Shown piece by piece: positions 33,893 to 41,741 of a stretch of 64,000 nt of DNA (its first letter is position 1; every line of letters starts with the position of its first letter). The stretch is from NCBI GenBank assembly GCA_035707805.1, contig DASSTS010000033.1, forward strand, positions 1 to 64,000. The letters run 5' to 3'. The translations under genes were made by a program, and so were the position numbers. This DNA is from Castellaniella sp035707805 (GTDB lineage: Bacteria > Pseudomonadota > Gammaproteobacteria > Burkholderiales > Burkholderiaceae_B). The notes below the pieces were generated by a model. The model was not told where the DNA came from, ran no database searches, and saw only the letters and a program-made list of their open reading frames with translations.

Positions 33893-33920
33893 TTGTCGGC
33901 TTTCTGCACACTGGCATAAT
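33893..33920 (+). promoter_or_regulatory. Candidate leuC promoter
   Basis: TTGTCG (33893-33898), 16 bases, then CATAAT (33915-33920), in the 159-base gap before leuC. A GGTACC/GGTAC/ATACC cluster at 33854-33876 just upstream could be a regulator site. Inferred from consensus only. Confidence 0.45.
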
Positions 33921-33984
33921 GGTCTCCAGCCGCCGGCCCCGCCTTGCGCTGCCGGCCATTTTCCCGCTTTCCGAGACCACGACC

Positions 33985-35388
33985 ATGCCCCAAACCCTGT
34001 ACGACAAGCTCTGGGATGCCCATGTGGTGCACCAGGGTCCCGACGGCACCTGTCTGCTGTACATCGACCGCCATCTCGTCCACGAAGTTACCAGTCCCCA
34101 GGCTTTCGAGGGGCTGGAACTCGCGGGCCGCAAGCCCTGGCGCATCGCCGCCAACCTGGCGGTAGCGGATCACAACGTGCCCACCACGGACCGTTCCGAG
34201 GGCATCCAGGACCCGGTGTCGCGCCTGCAGGTCGATACCCTGGACAAGAACTGCGAGACCTGGGGGATCACGGAATTCCGCATGAACGACCGCCGCCAGG
34301 GCATCGTCCACATCATCGGGCCCGAACAGGGCGCGACGCTGCCGGGCATGACGGTGGTCTGCGGGGATTCGCACACCAGCACTCACGGCGCGATGGGCGC
34401 CCTGGCGTTCGGCATCGGCACCTCCGAGGTCGAGCACGTGCTGGCCACCCAGACCCTGCTCATGAAAAAGAGCCGCAACATGCTGGTGCGGGTCGGGGGC
34501 GAGCTGCCCTTCGGCTGCACCGCCAAGGACCTGATCCTGTACGTGATCGGCCGGATCGGCACGGCGGGCGGCACGGGGTCGGCCATCGAGTTCGGCGGCA
34601 GCGCGGTGCGGGCCTTGTCCATGGAAGGCCGCATGACCATGTGCAACATGGCCATCGAGGCCGGCGCGCGCTCGGGCATGGTGGCGGTGGACCAGACCAC
34701 CATCGACTATTTCAAGGGCCGCCCCTACGCGCCGGAAGGCGAGCTGTGGGACCAGGCCGTCGAATACTGGAAGACCCTGCATTCGGATCCGGACGCGGCG
34801 TTCGACCGCGTGGTGGAGATCGACGCGGCCGACGTCCAGCCGCAGGTGAGCTGGGGCACCTCGCCCGAGATGGTCGCCGCCGTCGGCGACCGGGTGCCCG
34901 ATCCCGCGGCGGAATCCGACGCCGTGCGCCGCAAGGGCATGGAACGCGCCCTGCAGTACATGGGCCTGCAGGCCGGCGAGGCCATCACCGGGATCTCCAT
35001 CGACAAGGTCTTCATCGGGTCCTGTACCAATGCCCGCATCGAGGACCTGCGCGCCGCAGCCGCCGTGGCCAAGGGCCGCAAGGTGGCGTCGGGCGTGCGC
35101 CTGGCCATGGTGGTGCCGGGTTCCGGCCTGGTCAAGGCGCAGGCCGAGCGCGAGGGCCTGGACCGCATCTTCCTGGATGCAGGCTTCGAGTGGCGCGAGC
35201 CGGGATGCTCCATGTGCCTGGCCATGAATGCCGACCGGCTGGAGCCGGGCGAGCGCTGTGCCTCGACCTCGAACCGCAATTTCGAGGGCCGCCAGGGGCA
35301 GGGCGGACGCACCCACCTGGTCAGCCCGGCCATGGCGGCCGCGGCGGCCGTGGCCGGCCATTTCGTCGACGTGCGCACTCTCCAATAG
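33985..35388 (+). CDS. leuC: 3-isopropylmalate dehydratase large subunit
   Basis: 467 residues. An aconitase-family Fe-S protein that isomerises 2- to 3-isopropylmalate with LeuD. Start MPQTLYDKLWDAHVV; VCGDSHTSTHGAMGALAFGIGTSEVEHVLATQ; cluster cysteines in GSCTNARIEDL and EPGCSMCLAMNAD. ATG 33985 is chosen by conservation; an upstream GTG/ATG frame adds 22 atypical residues. leuA is not in the window. leuD follows after 9 bases. Confidence 0.97.
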   Translation: MPQTLYDKLWDAHVVHQGPDGTCLLYIDRHLVHEVTSPQAFEGLELAGRKPWRIAANLAVADHNVPTTDRSEGIQDPVSRLQVDTLDKNCETWGITEFRMNDRRQGIVHIIGPEQGATLPGMTVVCGDSHTSTHGAMGALAFGIGTSEVEHVLATQTLLMKKSRNMLVRVGGELPFGCTAKDLILYVIGRIGTAGGTGSAIEFGGSAVRALSMEGRMTMCNMAIEAGARSGMVAVDQTTIDYFKGRPYAPEGELWDQAVEYWKTLHSDPDAAFDRVVEIDAADVQPQVSWGTSPEMVAAVGDRVPDPAAESDAVRRKGMERALQYMGLQAGEAITGISIDKVFIGSCTNARIEDLRAAAAVAKGRKVASGVRLAMVVPGSGLVKAQAEREGLDRIFLDAGFEWREPGCSMCLAMNADRLEPGERCASTSNRNFEGRQGQGGRTHLVSPAMAAAAAVAGHFVDVRTLQ

Positions 35389-35397
35389 GATCCGATC

Positions 35398-36054
35398 ATG
35401 CAAGCCTTCACCACACACCAGGGCCTGGTAGCCCCGCTGGACCGGGACAACGTCGATACCGACCTCATCATCCCCAAGCAGTTCCTCAAGTCCATCAAGC
35501 GCACCGGCTTCGGCCCGAACCTCTTCGACGAACTGCGCTACCTGGACCACGGCGAGCCGGGCATGGACAACAGCCGCCGGCCGCTGAATCCGGATTTCGT
35601 GCTCAACCAGTCCCGCTACCAGGGAGCCTCCATCCTGCTGTGCCGCAAGAACTTCGGCTGCGGCTCCAGCCGCGAGCACGCGCCCTGGGCCCTGCAGCAG
35701 TACGGATTCCGGGCGCTGATCGCGCCGTCCTATGCCGACATCTTCTTCAACAACAGCTTCAAGAACGGCCTGCTGCCCATCATCCTGCCCGAGGCGGTCG
35801 TCGATCAGCTGTTCAAGGCCGTCGAGGCGACGCCGGGCTACCAGCTGACCGTGGATCTGGCGCAACAGCAGGTCACAGCGCCCGACGGCAACCACTGGTC
35901 CTTCGAGGTCGACGCCTACCGCAAGGAATCGCTGCTCAAGGGGTTGGACGAGATCGGCCAGACCCTGCTGCATGCGCAGCGCATCCGGGACTTCGAATCC
36001 CGGCGCCTGCAGCAGCACCCCTGGCTGGCCAAGACCGCGCCCGCGGCGCACTGA
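35398..36054 (+). CDS. leuD: 3-isopropylmalate dehydratase small subunit
   Basis: 218 residues, usual length. Swivelling domain partner of LeuC: TTHQGLVAPLDRDNVDTDLIIPKQFLK, CRKNFGCGSSREHAPWALQQYGF, PSYADIFFNNSFKNGLLPI. It begins 9 bases after leuC. A strong hairpin lies between it and leuB. Confidence 0.97.
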   Translation: MQAFTTHQGLVAPLDRDNVDTDLIIPKQFLKSIKRTGFGPNLFDELRYLDHGEPGMDNSRRPLNPDFVLNQSRYQGASILLCRKNFGCGSSREHAPWALQQYGFRALIAPSYADIFFNNSFKNGLLPIILPEAVVDQLFKAVEATPGYQLTVDLAQQQVTAPDGNHWSFEVDAYRKESLLKGLDEIGQTLLHAQRIRDFESRRLQQHPWLAKTAPAAH

Positions 36055-36081
36055 AGCCCGGCCCTTCACCCCGAAACCCCG

Positions 36082-36123
36082 GCCCGGTCCCGGGTGGCCG
36101 CATCGTGCCGCCCGGGGCCGGGC
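36082..36123 (+). terminator. Strong hairpin between leuD and leuB (possible attenuator)
   Basis: A 17-base arm (36082-36098, beginning gcccggtcccgggtggc) pairs fully with 36107-36123 if two G-U pairs are allowed in RNA; the loop is 8 bases. It is followed by gttctt, a weak T-run, and then by leuB 22 bases later. It could be a partial terminator or processing site that sets leuB levels below leuCD, or an mRNA-stabilising hairpin. Confidence 0.55.
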
Positions 36124-36145
36124 GTTCTTGACACGGAAACCCTTC

Positions 36146-37222
36146 ATGACCTCTCGTATCGCAGTCCTGCCGGGCGACGGCATCGGCCCCGAAATCGTCG
36201 AACAGGCGGTGCGCGTCCTGCGCGCCCTGGACCTGGACCTCCGTTTCACCGAGGCGCCGGTCGGCGGCGCCGCCTATGCGGCCCAGGGCCACCCCCTGCC
36301 GCAGTCCACGCTGGACCTGGCCCTGCAGTCCGACGCCGTCCTGTTCGGCGCGGTCGGCGACTGGAAATACGATCACCTGGAACGCGCGCTGCGCCCGGAG
36401 CAGGCGGTGCTGGGGCTGCGCAAGGCCCTGGGCCTGTTCGCCAACCTGCGTCCTGCCATTCTCTATCCCGAGCTGGCCAACGCCTCCTCGCTCAAGCCCG
36501 AGGTCGTGGCCGGCCTGGACATCCTGATCGTGCGCGAACTGACGGGCGACATCTATTTCGGCCAGCCGCGCGGCGTGCGCACGCTGGCCGACGGGCCCTT
36601 CGTCGGCGAGCGCCAGGGCTTCGACACCATGCACTACGCGGAAAGCGAGATCCGCCGCATCGCACACGTCGCATTCCAGGCCGCCGCACGGCGCCAGGGC
36701 CGGCTCTGCAGCGTGGACAAGGCCAATGTGCTGGAGACCTCCCAGTTCTGGCGCGACATCATGATCGACGTCGCCCGCGACTACCCCCAGGTGGCCTTGT
36801 CCCACATGTACGTGGACAATGCCGCCATGCAGCTGGTGCGCGAGCCCAAGGCTTTCGACGTCGTCGTCACCGGCAATCTGTTCGGCGACATCCTCTCGGA
36901 CGAGGCCGCCATGCTGACCGGATCCATCGGCATGCTGCCCTCGGCCTCGCTGAACGCCAGCCGGCAGGGGCTGTACGAGCCCAGCCACGGCTCGGCGCCC
37001 GACATCGCGGGGAAAAACGTCGCCAATCCGCTGGCCACGATCCTGTCGGCGGCCATGATGCTGCGCTATTCGCTGGACGCGGGCGCGGCGGCCGACCGCA
37101 TCGAGGCGGCCGTCCAGGCAGTCCTGGCGCAGGGTCTGCGCACCGCGGACATCTTCGAGGACGGCACGACGCGCGTTTCGACCTCGGAAATGGGCGATGC
37201 CGTGCTGAAGGCATTAGAATAA
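36146..37222 (+). CDS. leuB: 3-isopropylmalate dehydrogenase
   Basis: 358 residues. NAD-dependent oxidative decarboxylation of 3-isopropylmalate in leucine synthesis. Motifs: MTSRIAVLPGDGIGPEIVEQAV, FGAVGDWKYD, LGLRKALGLFANLRPA, and NLFGDILSDEAAMLTGSIGMLPSASL. ATG 36146 matches the family start. The longer frame starting inside leuD is rejected. It leads to asd after 40 bases. Confidence 0.97.
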   Translation: MTSRIAVLPGDGIGPEIVEQAVRVLRALDLDLRFTEAPVGGAAYAAQGHPLPQSTLDLALQSDAVLFGAVGDWKYDHLERALRPEQAVLGLRKALGLFANLRPAILYPELANASSLKPEVVAGLDILIVRELTGDIYFGQPRGVRTLADGPFVGERQGFDTMHYAESEIRRIAHVAFQAAARRQGRLCSVDKANVLETSQFWRDIMIDVARDYPQVALSHMYVDNAAMQLVREPKAFDVVVTGNLFGDILSDEAAMLTGSIGMLPSASLNASRQGLYEPSHGSAPDIAGKNVANPLATILSAAMMLRYSLDAGAAADRIEAAVQAVLAQGLRTADIFEDGTTRVSTSEMGDAVLKALE

Positions 37223-37262
37223 AGAATTCTCTATTTTCACTACTTGGTTTCGGCGGGGATTT

Positions 37263-38393
37263 ATGGCGCAAGCAGTTGGTCTGGTCGGTTGGCGTGGCAT
37301 GGTGGGCTCGGTGCTCATGCAGCGCATGCTCGAAGAAAATGATTTCGCGCTCTTCGAGCCGGTGTTCTTTTCCACCAGCAACGCGGGCGGCGCGGCGCCG
37401 GCATGGGCGCCCGGCGCGGGCGCCCTGCAGGACGCCTACGACGTCGACGCCCTGAAAAAGCTCCCCATCATCGTCACGGCGCAGGGGGGCGACTACACCA
37501 CGGCCGTCTATCCCAAGCTGCGCGCCGCCGGCTGGACGGGCCTGTGGATCGACGCCGCCAGCACCCTGCGGATGAAGGACGACGCCATCATCGTCCTGGA
37601 TCCGGTCAACCGGCCGGTGATCGATGCCGCCATGCAACGCGGCGTGCGCGACTACATCGGCGGCAACTGCACGGTCAGCTGCATGCTGATGGGCCTGGCG
37701 GGCCTCTTCAAGGCCGACATGGTCGAATGGATGAGCTCGATGACCTACCAGGCCGCCTCGGGCGGGGGCGCGCGCCACATGCGTGAGCTGCTCGTCCAGT
37801 TCGGCATTCTCAGCCAGGCGGTGGGCGAGCAGCTCGCCGACCCGGCATCGGCCATCCTCGACATCGACCGCGGGGTCCTCAAGGCGCAGCAGAGCCCCGA
37901 TCTGCCGCGCGAGAATTTCGGCGTGCCGCTGGGCGGCAGCCTGATTCCCTGGATCGACAAGGATCTGGGCGACGGCATGTCGCGCGAGGAATGGAAGGGC
38001 GGCGCCGAGACCAACAAGATCCTGGGCCGCGGTCCGGGCTTCGGCGCCGATCCCGTGCCGGTGGACGGCCTGTGCGTGCGCATCGGCGCCATGCGCTGCC
38101 ACAGCCAGGCGCTCACCATCAAGCTGCGCCGCGACGTGCCGCTGGACGAGATCAACGAGGCGGTGCGCACAGGCACCGACTGGGCGCGGCTGGTGCCCAA
38201 CGACAAGGAATCTTCCATGCAGGCCCTGACGCCGGTGGCCGTCACCGGTACGCTGGACATCCCCGTGGGACGCCTGCGCAAGATGTCCATGGGGCCGGAA
38301 TACCTCAGCGCCTTTACGGTGGGCGACCAGTTGCTGTGGGGCGCGGCCGAGCCGCTGCGTCGCATGCTGCGCATCGCCCTGGGTGAACTCTGA
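37263..38393 (+). CDS. asd: Aspartate-semialdehyde dehydrogenase
   Basis: 376 residues. It reduces aspartyl-phosphate to aspartate semialdehyde with NADPH, feeding lysine/diaminopimelate, threonine and methionine. Motifs: VGLVGWRGMVGSVLMQRM, FFSTSNAGG, IDAASTLRM, catalytic Cys136 in GGNCTVSCMLMGL, and MRCHSQALTIKL. This is the Gram-negative (E. coli) type. The stop shares a base with the FimV-like start (TGATG), so the two are translationally coupled. Confidence 0.97.
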   Translation: MAQAVGLVGWRGMVGSVLMQRMLEENDFALFEPVFFSTSNAGGAAPAWAPGAGALQDAYDVDALKKLPIIVTAQGGDYTTAVYPKLRAAGWTGLWIDAASTLRMKDDAIIVLDPVNRPVIDAAMQRGVRDYIGGNCTVSCMLMGLAGLFKADMVEWMSSMTYQAASGGGARHMRELLVQFGILSQAVGEQLADPASAILDIDRGVLKAQQSPDLPRENFGVPLGGSLIPWIDKDLGDGMSREEWKGGAETNKILGRGPGFGADPVPVDGLCVRIGAMRCHSQALTIKLRRDVPLDEINEAVRTGTDWARLVPNDKESSMQALTPVAVTGTLDIPVGRLRKMSMGPEYLSAFTVGDQLLWGAAEPLRRMLRIALGEL

Positions 38394-40180
38394 TGAAACC
38401 CGCCGCCCGCCTGATCAGCGGCCTGATGGCCCTTGCCGCCCTGTCGGCGGGGTCGGCCCAGGCCGCCAGCTTCGGCCACGCCCGGCTGGCATCCGCCGCC
38501 GGCGAGCCCCTGCTCATCCTGGTGCCGGTCTCTGACCTGACGCAGGCCGACCTGCAGGCCTTGTCGGCCCGGCCGGCGCCCGCGCCCGACTGGGCGCAGG
38601 CGGGCCTGACGCCGCCGGTGGCCCTGGACAGCCTGTCGGTTTCGGTCGGCCAGGACGTCCGTGCGGGCGCCCGGCGGGTATTGCGCATTTCCTCGTCCCA
38701 GGCGTTTTCCGGCACCCTGGCCGATCTGCTGCTGGACGTCCACACGGCCACCGGCGACCAGCGCTACCAGGTGTCGCTGGTGGCGCCGGGGCCGCTGCGC
38801 ACGCAGCCGCCGGCCAGCCAGGCGCCCGCCGCTGCGCCCTCGGGCGCGGCGCCGGCCCTCGGGGCCGCCAGCGCGCCCACCAGCGTGCGCCGCGTTCCCG
38901 CGGGATCCATCCGCGTGCGCCAGGGCGACACCATGTTCGCCATCGCGCGCCGGCATGCGGTGGACGGTGTGTCGGTCTATCAGCTCATGATGGCCCTGCA
39001 GCGCGCCAATCCTCAGGCCTTCATCCGCCACAACATCAACCTGGTGCGCGCCGGCGCCTCGCTGGGCGTCCCGGATGTGGCCGACATGCTGTCCATTTCC
39101 GACGCCGAGGCCCGCCGGCAGTTCGTCGAGCAGACCGCTGCTTTCAATCGCATGCGCGGCCGCACGGCGGCGCAGGCCGGCGCCGTGGCGGCCGGCCCGG
39201 CGGCCGCGGGCGCGGTCTCCAGCGAGACCGCCGAGACGCAGTCCGCCGACAACACCGCCCCGAAAGATCAGGTGCGGCTCAGCCAGGGCGGCGCCGCGGC
39301 CGACGCGGATGCCCGCACGGCCAAGCAGCATGCCCTGCGGGATGCCGAATCCCGCGTCGACCAATTGCAGGACAACGTGCAGCATCTGAACCAGGCCCTG
39401 CAGGCGCAGGGCGAAGCCGCCCGCAATGCTGCCGCCGATGGCGCGCAGGCCATCAGCCAGTCGATCTCCCAGATCGCCAGCGCCATCAGCGAGGCCAGCC
39501 ACGATGCCGTGGCCCAGGCCGACGAGCAGGCCGCGCCCGCGGGGCAGACCGCCGCCTCTTCCGGCGCCTCGCAGCCGGCCGGTGGAACGGCGCATGACGC
39601 GGCTGGCGGCTCTGGCTCGGCGTCCGCAAGCCAGGCATCCGGCGGCACGGCGTCGGCCGGCGCCGCCGGGACGGGCGCCGTGGCCGCCGGAGGCGGCGCG
39701 AACGGCGCCTCGTCCGGCGTTTCGGCCTCCGGCAATTCCGCCACGGGCGACAACACGACGGGCAACTCTACGACGGGCAGCGCCGCGGCGGGCGCGTCCG
39801 CCGCGGGTGCGGCTTCTTCGGCGACTGCGGATGGCGCTGCCGCGTCGGCGGGCGGATCGAGGGTCCCCGGCGCCGGCGGCTCCGCCATGGTGCCGGGCGG
39901 GACGCCCGGCGCGGCCCCGGCCGAGGCGGCGGAACTGCAGCCCTCGGCCCAGGCCGAGCATCGCGCATCCTGGATCCAGGATCACCTGCTGGGGGTCATG
40001 ACCGGCCTGCTGGCCGTCATCGTCTTCATCATCGCCTGGCTGCTGCGGCGGGCCAACACGGCACGCGACGACGCGGCCGACAGCCCCCAGGTGACCGAGG
40101 CCATGGTGCGCGAAAAGCTCCAGGGCGTGGACCTGGATCTCCCCGCCCGGGACGCCGCGCACACGCCGCCCAGGGCCTAG
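38393..40180 (+). CDS. FimV/HubP-like LysM protein
   Basis: 595 residues. A signal peptide (cut after AQA near residue 24) is followed by the FimV N-terminal domain (ASFGHARLASAAGEPLLILVPVSDL), a LysM domain at about 168-225 (IRVRQGDTMFAIARRHAVDGVSVYQL), and a coiled coil near 310-345. A 170-residue Ala/Gly/Ser/Thr-rich stretch precedes a membrane helix at about 536-554 (GVMTGLLAVIVFIIAWLLR) and a short cytoplasmic tail. The long cytoplasmic C-terminal domain of Pseudomonas FimV is missing. Homologues organise cell poles and type IV pili. In asd-fimV-truA order, as usual in Burkholderiales. Confidence 0.85.
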   Translation: MKPAARLISGLMALAALSAGSAQAASFGHARLASAAGEPLLILVPVSDLTQADLQALSARPAPAPDWAQAGLTPPVALDSLSVSVGQDVRAGARRVLRISSSQAFSGTLADLLLDVHTATGDQRYQVSLVAPGPLRTQPPASQAPAAAPSGAAPALGAASAPTSVRRVPAGSIRVRQGDTMFAIARRHAVDGVSVYQLMMALQRANPQAFIRHNINLVRAGASLGVPDVADMLSISDAEARRQFVEQTAAFNRMRGRTAAQAGAVAAGPAAAGAVSSETAETQSADNTAPKDQVRLSQGGAAADADARTAKQHALRDAESRVDQLQDNVQHLNQALQAQGEAARNAAADGAQAISQSISQIASAISEASHDAVAQADEQAAPAGQTAASSGASQPAGGTAHDAAGGSGSASASQASGGTASAGAAGTGAVAAGGGANGASSGVSASGNSATGDNTTGNSTTGSAAAGASAAGAASSATADGAAASAGGSRVPGAGGSAMVPGGTPGAAPAEAAELQPSAQAEHRASWIQDHLLGVMTGLLAVIVFIIAWLLRRANTARDDAADSPQVTEAMVREKLQGVDLDLPARDAAHTPPRA

Positions 40181-40186
40181 CGCCTC

Positions 40187-41035
40187 GTGGGCCGCATCGC
40201 GCTCGGCATCAGCTACGACGGTTCCGGCTGGCTGGGATGGCAGACGCAGCCGGGAGGCCGCACGCTGCAGGACACGCTCGAAACCGCGTTGCGCCGCTTC
40301 CTGGACGCGCCCGCGGTTCCCACGGTCTGTGCGGGCCGCACCGACACCGGCGTCCATGCCCTGCAGCAGATCGTCCATCTGGATACTGAGGCCGTGCGCC
40401 GCGACGAATCCTGGGTGCGGGCGCTGAACTCCCATCTGCCGCCCAGCATCGCCGTGCAGTGGGCCCGGCCGGTGGCGCCCGACTTCCATGCCCGTTTCGA
40501 TGCCCGGGCGCGCACCTACTTCTATGTTCTGCGCAGCGCCCCGGTGCGCTCGCCGGCGCTGCAGGGCAGGGTGGGCTGGGTGCACGACGCCCTGGACGAT
40601 GCGGCCATGCGCGAGGCCGCCGGCCTGCTGGTGGGCGAGCATGACTTCAGCGCCTTTCGCGCGTCCGAATGCCAGGCCGCGAGTCCCGTGCGCACCCTGC
40701 AGTCCCTGGCCGTCGTCCGGCAGGGCGACTTCCTGATCTTCGAATTCCGCGCCAACGCGTTCCTGCACCATATGGTGCGCAACCTGATGGGCACCCTGCT
40801 CATGGTGGGGCGCGGCCGGCGGCCCGCGTCCTGGGCCGGCGAGGTGCTGGCCGGACGGGACCGCCGCCGCGCGGCCCCGACCTTCATGCCCGACGGCCTG
40901 TACCTGGCCCACGTGGCCTATCCTCAGGCCCCCGGGCTGCCTCTGCTGGCGCCGGCCGTTGCGCTGCGCCATCACCTGGGCATCGCGCCGTTGCCGGAAA
41001 AAGACGGAGAATATCCGGGAGATTCCCGTAGTTGA
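40187..41035 (+). CDS. truA: tRNA pseudouridine synthase A
   Basis: 282 residues. It makes pseudouridine at tRNA positions 38-40. RIALGISYDGSGWLGWQTQPGGRTLQDTLE, catalytic Asp53 in CAGRTDTGVHA, ARARTYFYVL, EHDFSAFRASECQA and FLHHMVRNLMGTL. The start is GTG at 40187, six bases after the FimV-like stop. No ATG lies close to the conserved N-terminus. A perfect TTGACA overlaps its stop codon. Confidence 0.96.
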   Translation: MGRIALGISYDGSGWLGWQTQPGGRTLQDTLETALRRFLDAPAVPTVCAGRTDTGVHALQQIVHLDTEAVRRDESWVRALNSHLPPSIAVQWARPVAPDFHARFDARARTYFYVLRSAPVRSPALQGRVGWVHDALDDAAMREAAGLLVGEHDFSAFRASECQAASPVRTLQSLAVVRQGDFLIFEFRANAFLHHMVRNLMGTLLMVGRGRRPASWAGEVLAGRDRRRAAPTFMPDGLYLAHVAYPQAPGLPLLAPAVALRHHLGIAPLPEKDGEYPGDSRS

Positions 41036-41058
41036 CATGGTGCGCCATCGGCTAGAAT
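41032..41058 (+). promoter_or_regulatory. Candidate dctQ promoter overlapping the truA stop
   Basis: A perfect -35 TTGACA (41032-41037), 15-base spacer, then TAGAAT (41053-41058), 67 bases before dctQ. The spacer is shorter than the ideal 17, so strength is uncertain. It would separate transcription of dctQM-trpF from asd-fimV-truA. Confidence 0.5.
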
Positions 41059-41124
41059 TGAGCGTTTTGCAGCCGCCGCCGGCGTCCTCGGCGGTGTCCG
41101 TATCGTAGGCTGACTAGGCAGACA

Positions 41125-41739
41125 ATGAGAATCCTTCTGAAGATCTCCGGGTGGATCGACGCCCTGAATACCGTGGTCGGACAGGCCGTGACCTGGCTGG
41201 TGCTGATCGTGGCCGTGATCAGCGCCAGCAACGCCGTGATGCGCAAGCTCTTCAGCCTCAGTTCCAACGCCTGGCTGGAGTTGCAGTGGTATCTGTTCGG
41301 CGCCATCTTCCTGCTGGCCGCCGGCTACACCTTCCTGCGCAACGAGCACGTCCGGGTCGACGTCCTGTCGCAGAAACTGCCCGAGCGCACGCAGGTCGGC
41401 ATCGAGATCTTCGGGGTCGTGTTCTTTCTGCTGCCGGCGGCCTGCCTCGTGTGCTGGCTCTCGATTCCCTTCTTCTGGGAATCCTACATCACGCACGAGC
41501 TGTCCTCGAATACCGAGGGCCTGATCCGCTGGCCCGCAAAACTGCTCATTCCGGTGGGCTTCTTCCTGCTGATCCTGGCGGGCATCTCGCACCTCATCAA
41601 GTGCGTCGGGTTCCTGCGCGGCGGGTGCGGCAATCCCATGCGCGTGTCCACTGGCAAGACCGCCGAGGAAGCGCTGGTCGAGGACATCCTCGCCCAGCAG
41701 CAGGCTGAACAATCCCTCAAACCGACCCAGGGGCGTTGA
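41125..41739 (+). CDS. dctQ: TRAP transporter small permease (DctQ type)
   Basis: 204 residues, four membrane helices (TWLVLIVAVISASNAVMRK; ELQWYLFGAIFLLAAGYTF; IFGVVFFLLPAACLVCWLS; LLIPVGFFLLILAGISHLIK). The conserved LELQWYLFGAIFLLAAGYTFLRNEHVRVD marks the larger-substrate DctQ subgroup. It works with DctM and a periplasmic binding protein to import organic acids with sodium. No binding protein gene is present here. Stop and dctM start are 2 bases apart. Confidence 0.92.
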   Translation: MRILLKISGWIDALNTVVGQAVTWLVLIVAVISASNAVMRKLFSLSSNAWLELQWYLFGAIFLLAAGYTFLRNEHVRVDVLSQKLPERTQVGIEIFGVVFFLLPAACLVCWLSIPFFWESYITHELSSNTEGLIRWPAKLLIPVGFFLLILAGISHLIKCVGFLRGGCGNPMRVSTGKTAEEALVEDILAQQQAEQSLKPTQGR

Positions 41740-41741
41740 CC

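Noticed and set aside
33226..36249. Open frame of about 1000 codons on the minus strand
   Set aside because: Antisense shadow of the M48 protease, leuC and leuD; low-complexity composition and no start context.
37745..41038. Open frame of almost 1100 codons on the minus strand
   Set aside because: It lies entirely opposite asd, the FimV-like gene and truA, is rich in Gln/Gly/Arg/Ala/His without any domain, and arises from high third-position GC in the real genes.
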